Source: Niabella yanshanensis (GTDB lineage Bacteria > Bacteroidota > Bacteroidia > Chitinophagales > Chitinophagaceae). From it: a stretch of 64,000 bases of DNA. This document shows, one piece after another, positions 35,816 through 43,740 of the stretch (position 1 is the stretch's first letter; the number at the start of each line of letters is the position of its first letter). The DNA is taken from positions 1,240,001-1,304,000 of the forward strand of contig NZ_CP139960.1 of the NCBI RefSeq assembly GCF_034424215.1. The letters run 5' to 3'. The notes under the pieces are model-generated. The model was given only the letters and a program-made list of their open reading frames with translations. It was not told where the DNA came from and searched no databases. The translations under genes were made by a program, and so were the position numbers.

Positions 35816-36547
35816 TTATAATTGCCTTAATAATTCATTGGTTAATTCAATAAACCTGATTGGCTTGTTTTTAAGATAACAAAGACTGGCAAAGTAACGT
35901 GCATTATTGTCCTGCATCATAAAACTAAACAGCTCATACTCTTTTCGGGTAAATGTTTTTACAAAATCTGTGTCGATATTTCGACTAACGTCAATGGCTT
36001 TAAGACTGTCGATAAGCCCCACTCCAGCTGCCTTTAACAAGGCTTCTTTACGTGTCCAAAAACTATAAAAGGTTGTGATTGGGTCAGAACTGTTTGCAAA
36101 TGCTGCAAGTTCCTGTTCTGAGAATACTGCATTAACCAGGTCTGCTAACGCTATGCCTGCAACCAACTCCACATCAATTCCCACCCAATCGCTACTCACG
36201 GCTACCAATACCTTATTACCCGAATGGCTGATATTAAAAGATGGAAGCCTTATTCCTGTCCTGGTTTGGGCAACCGGTTTCCCTTTTTCACCCTGGCTAA
36301 TAACAATACTCGCCACATCTAAAGTACTATAATACGCCAGTAGCTTTTTAACTACAACCCTGCCGGTAACAAAACGGTCCGCATCTGCTTTTTGACGAAA
36401 GGCTACTGCTTTGGCTAACTCCTCCTGCGTTAATAACGACAAAAAAGGCATTATATCAAGTGCTTCTATATCACAGGCATATACGTGTACCTCATCATTT
36501 AACGAGCCCGGGCGATCCGTCCATTTTATTTCTGCGCTATACTCCAC
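35816..36547 (-). CDS. 4'-phosphopantetheinyl transferase superfamily protein
   Basis: The 243-residue protein has the Sfp-type two-lobed layout: KPVAQTRTGIRLPSFNISHS, then VGIDVELV (Mg-binding Asp and Glu) and FWTRKEALLKAAGVGL (catalytic Glu-Lys helix). It would transfer phosphopantetheine from CoA to a carrier protein. No polyketide or peptide synthase gene is in the window, so the partner may be the fatty-acid ACP or something elsewhere. The start codon is GTG. It converges on the glycosyltransferase gene with four bases between stops. Confidence 0.88.
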   Translation of the reverse strand: MEYSAEIKWTDRPGSLNDEVHVYACDIEALDIMPFLSLLTQEELAKAVAFRQKADADRFVTGRVVVKKLLAYYSTLDVASIVISQGEKGKPVAQTRTGIRLPSFNISHSGNKVLVAVSSDWVGIDVELVAGIALADLVNAVFSEQELAAFANSSDPITTFYSFWTRKEALLKAAGVGLIDSLKAIDVSRNIDTDFVKTFTRKEYELFSFMMQDNNARYFASLCYLKNKPIRFIELTNELLRQL

Positions 36548-36665
36548 AGCTTTGATTAATTAATTATAGCTATTTGCGACCTGCAAAATACCATTTTGAT
36601 GTGTCAAAGCAAAACCGCAGACAATGATCGCCAGGGGCTAGTGGCATTTTGTACCGGCCAAAGCC

Positions 36666-36673
36666 TATTTTTG
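36666..36673 (+). promoter_or_regulatory. Bacteroidota -7 promoter element for recF
   Basis: TATTTTTG fits TAnnTTTG and ends five bases before the recF ATG, so the mRNA is expected to be leaderless or nearly so. Confidence 0.5.
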
Positions 36674-36678
36674 TGTAA

Positions 36679-37761
36679 ATGCTGAGGTTAAATTCCATAT
36701 CATTATTCCAGTTTAAAAACTACACCAATAAGGTTTTTGAATTCAGTAAAAACGTAATTGGTATTTGCGGCAAGAACGGCGTGGGTAAGACGAATATACT
36801 GGATGCGATTCACTATCTCTGCTTTACCAGGAGTTATTTTAGTACCACTGATGCGGTTAATGTGCATCAGGGCTCGAAAGGCTTCAGGCTGGAAGGCCGG
36901 TTAACCAAAGATGATATTGAAGAAACCGCAACCTGTATCCTGAGAGAGAACAATAAAAAGGAATTTCTAATTAATGGTGCCGCCTACGAAAAGTTCTCCC
37001 AACATATCGGGCGTTACCCCTGTGTAGTCATTGCACCCGATGATGCTGTATTGATTACCGGTGGCAGTGAAGAGAGACGTAGTTTTCTGGATTCCCTGCT
37101 ATCGCAGCTCAATCCTGAATATTTACAGAAGCTTATTCAGTATAACAGAGTTTTACAGCAACGCAACTCACTGCTTAAATCGGCGGCAGAAACGGGCCGG
37201 CTGGATGAAGCATTACTGCAGATACTGACAGAACAACTGATTGTGCCTGGTAATTATATATTTGAGCAGAGAAGTCAGTTCCTGGTATCTTTCTTACCCA
37301 AAGTAAAAAGGCTATATACCGAGATCGCTCAAAAAGAAGAGAACTTATCCATTCTTTACGATAGCCGTTTATTAGAGACTTCTTTTGAAGAGCTGTTATC
37401 AGCTACCCAAGGCAGGGATCGTATGTTGCAGCGCACCACCGCCGGTATACACCGCGATGATATTATTCTCCAGCTCAATCAGCAGCCGTTTAAGAACATA
37501 GCTTCCCAGGGCCAGCGTAAAAGCCTGCTTTTTGCCTTAAAACTAACAGAGCTACAAGTAATTACACAAGAGAAGAAAATTACCCCATTATTGTTGCTGG
37601 ATGATGTTTTTGAAAAACTAGACGAAGATCGCATCGGCAACCTGCTACAAAAAGTGTGCATGGAAAATAACGGCCAGGTTTTTATTACCGATACCAATCG
37701 CGACCGCTTAACAAAACACCTTGAAACTTTAAAAGCCGACTTTGATTTGATATCTTTGTGA
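36679..37761 (+). CDS. recF: DNA replication and repair protein RecF
   Basis: The 360-residue SMC-like ATPase has the RecF N-terminus (LFQFKNYTN), Walker A GICGKNGVGKTN, the phrase GSEERRSFLD, the signature ASQGQRKSLLFALKL and Walker B LLLLDDVFEKLD. RecF loads RecA at gaps with RecO and RecR. The next gene, DUF721/DciA-like, follows by 31 bases, as is common in bacteria. dnaA or dnaN are not in the window, so the gene is not in the classical oriC cluster here. Confidence 0.97.
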   Translation: MLRLNSISLFQFKNYTNKVFEFSKNVIGICGKNGVGKTNILDAIHYLCFTRSYFSTTDAVNVHQGSKGFRLEGRLTKDDIEETATCILRENNKKEFLINGAAYEKFSQHIGRYPCVVIAPDDAVLITGGSEERRSFLDSLLSQLNPEYLQKLIQYNRVLQQRNSLLKSAAETGRLDEALLQILTEQLIVPGNYIFEQRSQFLVSFLPKVKRLYTEIAQKEENLSILYDSRLLETSFEELLSATQGRDRMLQRTTAGIHRDDIILQLNQQPFKNIASQGQRKSLLFALKLTELQVITQEKKITPLLLLDDVFEKLDEDRIGNLLQKVCMENNGQVFITDTNRDRLTKHLETLKADFDLISL

Positions 37762-37792
37762 GCTGGCTGAGCGGTCGGTTAAAATCTATAGT

Positions 37793-38074
37793 ATGGGAGA
37801 GTATTCCTTAGGCGAAGCATTAAAAGAGTTCTTAAATAAAAGTCGCATCCGTGGTGACATACAGGCATTGGAGATCGATGCGGTATGGGAGAATATTATG
37901 GGCAAAACAGTAGCGCGTTACACCGACAAACTGCATATCATCGGGGACAAATTGTTTGTTTACACTTCGGTAGCACCTTTAAAGCATGAGCTGGTGTACC
38001 AGCGGTCCAAGATCATAGAGCGGGTAAATGAAGCACTGGGAGGGAAAGTGATCAAGGAAGTGATTGTGAAGTAG
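37793..38074 (+). CDS. DUF721 / DciA-like protein
   Basis: The 93-residue protein has the DUF721 core: LGEALKEFLNKSR, WENIMGKTVARYTDKLHI, and LKHELVYQRSKIIERVNE. Members related to DciA help load the replicative helicase. The short Bacteroidota form has only the DUF721 core. Its place right after recF supports a DNA metabolism role. About 250 bases without a gene follow, ending in a short word array before the convergent permease gene. Confidence 0.85.
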   Translation: MGEYSLGEALKEFLNKSRIRGDIQALEIDAVWENIMGKTVARYTDKLHIIGDKLFVYTSVAPLKHELVYQRSKIIERVNEALGGKVIKEVIVK

Positions 38075-38327
38075 GTTACGCGGTGCGGGATACTGGTCGC
38101 TGGATATTTAAAACCATACTGAGATCGCCTAGAGTAAAAAATATCTTGGTATGATACACCTTCACTAACAACGATGTTTACTTTAGCAGGTACTCTAAGG
38201 AAACAACATCCATTCCGCCCTCTCCGATTTAGTTTTGTTCAAACGCTGGTTCCTGAATATTAAACATTGATTACCGAACCTTGAATATCAACAGCTCCCC
38301 ACTCCCTACTTTCTAAACACCTACTTG

Positions 38328-39374
38328 CTATCTACTCACCCTCGGATCAAACACCCCGTACAACAAATCGGCTATAATATTCATCAAGACAAAAAAAGTA
38401 GCCGATATTAATACCGATCCCATTACAACCGGGTAATCCAGTTTTTCCAAAGCATCTACGGTTACTTTACCTATACCCTGCCAGCCAAATATGTACTCAA
38501 CAAAAAAGGCCCCGGCCAGTAGCTCAGCAAACCAACCGGTAATTGCGGTGATGACCGGGTTCAATGCATTCTTCAAAGCGTGCCGCCACACTACTATCCA
38601 TTTGCTCAAACCTTTGGCGTATGCCGTTCTTATATAATCCTGATCCAGCACATCCAGCATGGCACTACGGGTAAGCTGTGTAATAATAGCCAGGGGACGG
38701 ATGCCCAATGTAATAGCGGGGAGCAATAAATTTTTAAAGCTGAAAATGCGTTCACCGGTCACTTCGTCTATATCAAACCAGTTACCACTGATCTGCAGTC
38801 CTGTGTATTGGGTCCATACAAACCCGAAGAGGTAAGCAATCACGATTCCCATAAAAAAAGAGGGCGCAGAAATGCCTACGATGCTTGAAAAGATAGCGCT
38901 GGTATCGAGCCAGGTATTTTGTTTAACCGCCGCTACCACCCCCAACGGAATACCGATCACAACGGCAATAGCCATGGCAGCAATGGTGAGCATAATGGTG
39001 CCGGGTAAGGCCTGCATCAATATAGCACCCACCTCTCTTTTGCTTTGATAAGATCTTCGGAGGTAAGGAACTTTTATGCCCAGCTTTTGTTCACCGCCTA
39101 TAAAAATACCTTTGAGCTGTTTGGTGCTGATCTCTTCTCCGGAATGAATGGCCAGCGGTGATACGTCATTTACATACAACAAAAACTGCTTCCATTTGGG
39201 TTGATCCAGGTACAGTTCTTTGCGAATATTCTCCTGTGTTTTGGCATCCCCCGTCTGTCCCATCACTAACCTTGCCGGATCTCCGAAACCCTGGAACAAA
39301 AAGAACACCAATACTACCACACCGGCTAAAACCAGTATACTGTAAAGGATTTTTTTAATAAGATATTGCGCCAT
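38328..39374 (-). CDS. ABC transporter permease, oligopeptide/dipeptide type (DppB/OppB family)
   Basis: The 348-residue protein has the OppB-type N-terminus (YLIKKILYSILVLAGVVVLV, first membrane helix), five more helices in the second half, and the EAA coupling loop (LDQDYIRTAYAKGLSKWIVVWRHALKNALNP). The periplasmic loop between helices 1 and 2 (about 35-125) is longer than usual. No second permease, ATPase or binding protein is adjacent, so it is an orphan piece of the transporter here. The upstream neighbours are BT_3928 and DUF1599 genes on the same strand, 109 bases away. Confidence 0.9.
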   Translation of the reverse strand: MAQYLIKKILYSILVLAGVVVLVFFLFQGFGDPARLVMGQTGDAKTQENIRKELYLDQPKWKQFLLYVNDVSPLAIHSGEEISTKQLKGIFIGGEQKLGIKVPYLRRSYQSKREVGAILMQALPGTIMLTIAAMAIAVVIGIPLGVVAAVKQNTWLDTSAIFSSIVGISAPSFFMGIVIAYLFGFVWTQYTGLQISGNWFDIDEVTGERIFSFKNLLLPAITLGIRPLAIITQLTRSAMLDVLDQDYIRTAYAKGLSKWIVVWRHALKNALNPVITAITGWFAELLAGAFFVEYIFGWQGIGKVTVDALEKLDYPVVMGSVLISATFFVLMNIIADLLYGVFDPRVSR

Positions 39375-39478
39375 GAATAATGTATGATGTACGATTCAAG
39401 ATGGATAATGTACAATATACGATGTATGGTGTACGATAATATTTCATCGTCAAATCGCACATCAAATACCTGTCATCG
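39375..39478. repeat. Word array (TGTACGAT type) upstream of the permease gene
   Basis: Words such as ATGTACGATT, ATGTACAATATACGAT and GTGTACGATAAT repeat on the left. ATCGTCAAATCGCACATCA, with reverse-complement character, stands on the right. It fills the 109-base gap between two minus-strand genes. Confidence 0.5.
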
Positions 39479-39483
39479 TATTC

Positions 39484-40590
39484 TTACAAACTTACTTTAT
39501 CAAAGTTCTTATAGCTCCATTTCCCTTCGATCGTTCCTTTGCTCAACACGTAAATAGTAGGATTGGTGCGCGCTGCCGTGCGGATCATGGTGTTATCACC
39601 ACTAAGAATTTCTACTGCGCCAAAATTTGTTTTATTGATCGCCGGCTTTAAACGGGTTGCCGCACTGCTTACAATATACACGGGAACATTTTTTTGCTGC
39701 GCATCGGCTACAACCCGGGCAAATCCTTCCTGCCATTTTCCCAACGGTGTTTCGGCGCCTTCAACAAATAGCAATACTACTTTTCCGGTATTAAGCAGAT
39801 CCTGTGTTATATCTTTTCCATCTGGTGCTGTGAGGCCAAAGGCCTTAATGGGCGGTTCGTTATTAACTCCGGGCCTGATCACCTTATCATAACGATCAAC
39901 AAACTTATAAGTACTGTCATCAAAATCGTCGGGGAATGTTTCGGCTGTAAACTCAACCTTCTTACCGGCCTTTTCATATACAAATGTGATAATGGTGCTA
40001 TCGGGTATTGCATTGGCAGGCATTTGCATTTGCTGAGGTATATTATTCCCTTTTTTAAAAGGCAAACAATCTGCCACCGGCAAATACTTTAGTGTATACC
40101 ACTGTGCGGCAAAGCTGAATACCGTAGCCAGCAGCAATAAGATGGTAGTAGCGCCCCTGGCAAATACCGGTTTAATATACTTTGTATTAAAAAAGATCAG
40201 CAGTATCAGCACCAATAAAATAATATCCTTGATAAAAGAAGTTTGTGCTGTGATAGGGATACAATCGCCGAAGCAGCCGCAGTTTTTAAACTTGCCAGAC
40301 AGATATGCATAGCCCGTTAAGAAGGTAAAGAAAACGATCAGCAATAACAACAGCCAGCTGATGGTTTTAATGCGCCAGCCTAACAGCAATGCAGCTCCGG
40401 CGATGATCTCAAAAGCGATCATAATAACCGAAAGCGCCAGCGAAATCCCGTCGAGGAAGCCGGTTCCCCAAACCAGGAAAAATTCCTGCATTTTGTAACT
40501 AAGCCCAATCGGGTCATTGGCCTTTACCAGTCCTGAGAAAATAAAAAGAATACCCACTATTATACGGGCCATATTTACAACTATCTTCAT
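39484..40590 (-). CDS. BT_3928 family membrane protein with DoxX-like domain
   Basis: The 368-residue protein has a DoxX/MauE-type N-terminal half with four or five membrane helices (about 5-25, 50-75, 78-97, 120-140, 148-165), beginning ARIIVGILFIFSGLVKANDP. The short CGCFGDC Cys cluster lies between helices. The C-terminal half (about 235-368) is soluble, contains VVLLFVEGAETPLGKWQ, and may be thioredoxin-like without a CxxC. Function is unknown. In Bacteroidota it is often next to DUF1599 and folP, as here. The DUF1599 gene is five bases upstream. Confidence 0.87.
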   Translation of the reverse strand: MKIVVNMARIIVGILFIFSGLVKANDPIGLSYKMQEFFLVWGTGFLDGISLALSVIMIAFEIIAGAALLLGWRIKTISWLLLLLIVFFTFLTGYAYLSGKFKNCGCFGDCIPITAQTSFIKDIILLVLILLIFFNTKYIKPVFARGATTILLLLATVFSFAAQWYTLKYLPVADCLPFKKGNNIPQQMQMPANAIPDSTIITFVYEKAGKKVEFTAETFPDDFDDSTYKFVDRYDKVIRPGVNNEPPIKAFGLTAPDGKDITQDLLNTGKVVLLFVEGAETPLGKWQEGFARVVADAQQKNVPVYIVSSAATRLKPAINKTNFGAVEILSGDNTMIRTAARTNPTIYVLSKGTIEGKWSYKNFDKVSL

Positions 40591-40595
40591 GGCAT

Positions 40596-41144
40596 TTATT
40601 TATCTCCGGCTTCGCTGTCAAGTATTAATGCAAACACCGAATAGTTAATAATATCGTGATAATTGGCATCTATGCCCTCACTGATCAATGTCTTCCCGTC
40701 GTTATGAATAATCTGCCTGATACGAAACAGTTTCATCAGTATCAGGTCTGTAAGCCCCTCCTGGCTCATGCTACGCCAGGCTTCTCCATAGTCGTGATTC
40801 TTACTTTTCATCAGGTTCTTAGTAGCCTCCACATGTTTTCTATAAGCTTCCTCAACCTGGCTCGCAGGTAAATCCCATGGTGCATCTGCGGGCAACTCCA
40901 GCTGTATCAACCCAATAACCGAATAATTGATCATCCCCAGGAATTCGCCGGCTATATCATCGGCAATCAGCTGCTGTTTTTTTTCCTGTATGGTTCTGAT
41001 CCGTTGCGCCTTAATATAGATCTGGTCAATGATGGAAATCGTGCGCAGCACCCGCCACGCAGTTCCGTAATCTTTATTTTTTTTGAAGAAAACGTTTTGA
41101 CAGGATGCGATCACCGCATCGTATTGTTCGTTTGTTTTTGTCAT
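40596..41144 (-). CDS. DUF1599 domain-containing protein
   Basis: The 182-residue protein holds two similar halves, each with the phrase FFKKNKDYGTAWRVLR or MKSKNHDYGEAWRSM and RIRQI. This internal repeat is the mark of DUF1599. The K(x)DYG motifs resemble nucleotide-pyrophosphohydrolase-like helical proteins, but function is not established. It is divergent from folP and followed by the BT_3928 gene with five bases between, so these two are co-transcribed. Confidence 0.9.
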   Translation of the reverse strand: MTKTNEQYDAVIASCQNVFFKKNKDYGTAWRVLRTISIIDQIYIKAQRIRTIQEKKQQLIADDIAGEFLGMINYSVIGLIQLELPADAPWDLPASQVEEAYRKHVEATKNLMKSKNHDYGEAWRSMSQEGLTDLILMKLFRIRQIIHNDGKTLISEGIDANYHDIINYSVFALILDSEAGDK

Positions 41145-41204
41145 GTAATTTGTTTGATGGAACGCAGGTGCCTGGTAAGTAAGTTAAAGCCTGTCGGTTC
41201 CGAA

Positions 41205-41262
41205 AGTGCCCAACCTGTTAACTTTTTCAACCGATAAACTTGTCAACTTTTCAACCAATCCC
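41205..41262. repeat. Word array (GTTAAC / GTCAAC type) between DUF1599 and folP
   Basis: CCTGTTAAC, TTTTTCAACC, CTTGTCAAC and TTTTCAACC follow each other. The array ends next to TACCTTAG, a -7-like element for folP. The same words occur at 31.1, 55.6 and 63.8 kb. Confidence 0.55.
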
Positions 41263-41314
41263 TACCTTAGCTTCCGGAGAAGCAATTCCGACAAAAATAG
41301 CAAAACAAATATTG

Positions 41315-42145
41315 ATGTTCACACTTAATTGTAAAGGCAGGTTACTCAATATCAATCAACCCATTGTTATGGGTATACTGAACATCAACAAAGACTCCTT
41401 TTATAGTGGTAATCGCTATACTGCCGATGAAGCGCTCTTACTCAGGGCGCAGCAAATGATCGCTGATGGCGCCGCAATACTGGATATTGGCGGACAAAGT
41501 ACCCGGCCGGGCAGTGCACTCATTTCTGCAGATGAAGAACTGGCCCGCGTAATACCGGCTGTAGAATCTATCCATAAAACTTTTCCTGAAACGATAATTT
41601 CGGTAGACACATTCTATGCAGAAGTGGCGAAGGAGGCGGTGAAAGCAGGCGCATCAATCATCAACGACATCAGTGCCGGCAGCCTTGATGAGGCACTGAT
41701 TGATACAGTAGCTTCGCTGCAGGTACCTTATGTTTTGATGCACATGCAGGGCACGCCGCAAACCATGCAACACCATCCGCATTACGAAGATGTTTGCAGG
41801 GAAGTGCTTGATTTTTTAATCCGGAAAATCGCTTTGCTAAAAACTAAGGGAATTAAAGACATTATTGTTGATCCGGGCTTTGGATTTGGGAAAACCGCCA
41901 CTCATAATTTCACACTGCTGAAAAACCTGGGGCTCTTCAAAATGACCGATCTGCCGCTCCTGTTGGGTGTGAGCAGGAAAGGATTTATTTATCGTACCCT
42001 GGGTACTGATGCAGAGCAGGCGCTAAACGGAACTACCGTTTTAAATACACTCGGGCTGATCAATGGCGCTGATATTTTAAGAGTACATGATGTAAAGCAG
42101 GCATCAGAGGCAATTCGACTTACAAGTGCTATAGGTCCTTGTTAA
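41315..42145 (+). CDS. folP: Dihydropteroate synthase
   Basis: I start at the ATG at 41315 (MFTLNCKGRLLN, 276 residues). A TTG at 41240 would add 25 residues with no family match and lies inside the word array. The DHPS motifs are GILNINKDSF, ILDIGGQSTRPGS, VSVDTFYAEVA, IINDISAG, HMQGTPQTMQ, DPGFGFGKT and GVSRKGFI. The enzyme joins p-aminobenzoate to dihydropterin pyrophosphate in folate synthesis. It is divergent from DUF1599. Its 3' end overlaps the convergent downstream gene by 17 bases. Confidence 0.97.
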   Translation: MFTLNCKGRLLNINQPIVMGILNINKDSFYSGNRYTADEALLLRAQQMIADGAAILDIGGQSTRPGSALISADEELARVIPAVESIHKTFPETIISVDTFYAEVAKEAVKAGASIINDISAGSLDEALIDTVASLQVPYVLMHMQGTPQTMQHHPHYEDVCREVLDFLIRKIALLKTKGIKDIIVDPGFGFGKTATHNFTLLKNLGLFKMTDLPLLLGVSRKGFIYRTLGTDAEQALNGTTVLNTLGLINGADILRVHDVKQASEAIRLTSAIGPC

Positions 42146-42842
42146 CAATTTCTTCTATCGCTGTTTCACCTGTCATTTTACCAAGATCCCAAATGCGGGT
42201 GCTGAAGATCTTTTCCCATTTCTCAACCGGTTTAACTTTAGGTTCTTCGAACTCATTTATACCGGTAATCGTTTGTTTTTTACGCGTAGAAAAATTATAG
42301 CTGGTAATGGAAGACGCTCCCGATGCTCTATGGAAAGACGATACATCCAGACCAATCAGTTCAAATTTTTTGTTTTGGTAACGGAAAGTATACTCATAAT
42401 CGGTTACATACCAACTGCCACAGCTTAACCAATAATGTAAACAGATCTTCAATACACCTTTGGATACCTCAATCCCGCCTTCTGAAAAGGGATCTTCCAA
42501 ACAGGTGCTCTCCTCATCGTTTACAGAAGGAAGAAAAACATCAGAAGCAAGTACCTTTGTATAACCGGTTCCTGTTTTAAAAAGTATGAGCAGCCGGCGC
42601 GGGTTGAGATCCAGCTGATCCATACCCAAACCATCATTTTTTTTGAAATTAGCTGCATGGGTATTTCTCAAAACCAATACTACATCGGGTTGCTTATCTT
42701 TATTCAGGTCGCCGCTTAGCGCTGTATCCAGCACCCATCCTTTGGGAATATAAGTTTGAAATTCCTTTTTATACGAACTAAGCTGGGCTTCGGATGGTTT
42801 AGCCATATAACAGCAAAGCATAAAAAGAAAAAAGTGTTTCAT
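42129..42842 (-). CDS. Exported protein of unknown function
   Basis: The 237-residue product has a signal peptide (MKHFFLFMLCCYMAKPSEA). The mature protein contains LSGDLNKDKQPDVVLVLR, a D-x-N-x-D-x-x-D-like calcium-binding or FG-GAP-type loop, then beta-rich sequence with Cys residues near ESTCLED, LKICLHYW and LSCGSWY. I do not recognise a family with certainty. It is probably periplasmic. The gene converges on folP with a 17-base overlap. The acyltransferase gene upstream on the same strand ends 23 bases before its start. Confidence 0.7.
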   Translation of the reverse strand: MKHFFLFMLCCYMAKPSEAQLSSYKKEFQTYIPKGWVLDTALSGDLNKDKQPDVVLVLRNTHAANFKKNDGLGMDQLDLNPRRLLILFKTGTGYTKVLASDVFLPSVNDEESTCLEDPFSEGGIEVSKGVLKICLHYWLSCGSWYVTDYEYTFRYQNKKFELIGLDVSSFHRASGASSITSYNFSTRKKQTITGINEFEEPKVKPVEKWEKIFSTRIWDLGKMTGETAIEEIVNKDL

Positions 42843-42865
42843 AGCAATAATTAAAACATAGCCCT

Positions 42866-43624
42866 CTAATGACGATCAGCCGTCAATACCTCCGGCATGA
42901 ATTTCTTACTTTGCTCAATCGCATCCATTAATTGCTCGGTTATTTCCTGCGCCGAAGCCTCATAATCAATCTGGAGCGGCTCTTTAAAAGTTACCGTAAG
43001 CAGGGTTCCTTTTTTGCGAAGAGTAACACCTGTTTTAGTAAACGCTTTAGAAAAGCCATTGATCACCACCGGTATTACGATGGGTTTATGATGTTTTATG
43101 ATAAGCGCTGTACCTTTTCGCGCCGGCGCATAAGGCGTTGTCGTTCCCTGGGGAAAGGTAATGATCCAATTATTTTTTAAAGACCTTTCAATCTTACGGG
43201 TATCGCTGGGATCCAGGCCTGCCCGTTGCTCTTTGCTGTTCTCATTCCAGGTGCGGCGTACGGTAAGCCCGCCTGCCAGTAAAAACAAACGGCTCATCCA
43301 GCTGCTTTTCATCGTTTGTTCGGCCGCCACATAGTTGACCCTCGTAAACGGATTCAACACATAAAAAGGTATACCCAGGCGGTCCCTTTTACCCCACTTT
43401 ATGGCGGAAAAGATATGGAACAGGGTAATCACATCCAGGAAATAAGTTTGGTGATTACAAACAAAGAGCACATTGGTTTTAGGTAAAGCCTTTACTTTGT
43501 CTGAACCGTGAATACGTAACTTATTTATAATAGCGATGCCGGGGTAAGTGCATATCCCTACCACCAGGTGTACCAGTTTTTTTACCAGGCTCGTACTTTT
43601 TAATCTATCTGTAAACTTTCCCAT
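42866..43624 (-). CDS. Lysophospholipid acyltransferase family protein (PlsC-like)
   Basis: From the ATG at 43624 the protein has 252 residues. A TTG four codons earlier lies in a -7-like TTATTTTG. Motif 1 reads NHQTYFLDVI, with His and Asp separated by five residues instead of four. Motif 3 reads FPQGTTTPYA in place of FPEGTRS. Motif 4-like KPIVIPVVI follows. PlsC relatives acylate lysophosphatidate or other acceptors at the membrane. The altered motifs suggest a divergent branch. The N-terminus has one amphipathic or membrane segment (about 15-35). It shares a strand with the downstream unknown exported protein. Confidence 0.82.
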   Translation of the reverse strand: MGKFTDRLKSTSLVKKLVHLVVGICTYPGIAIINKLRIHGSDKVKALPKTNVLFVCNHQTYFLDVITLFHIFSAIKWGKRDRLGIPFYVLNPFTRVNYVAAEQTMKSSWMSRLFLLAGGLTVRRTWNENSKEQRAGLDPSDTRKIERSLKNNWIITFPQGTTTPYAPARKGTALIIKHHKPIVIPVVINGFSKAFTKTGVTLRKKGTLLTVTFKEPLQIDYEASAQEITEQLMDAIEQSKKFMPEVLTADRH

Positions 43625-43740
43625 TAGCGCCGGCAAAATAACGGTTTAAACTAATTAATCATTCATTAACAGCATTTTTTTTATATATGGCTCTATAATA
43701 AAAATGAAGTTTTATCGTATTGCTTTCCTAATTTGTGGTT

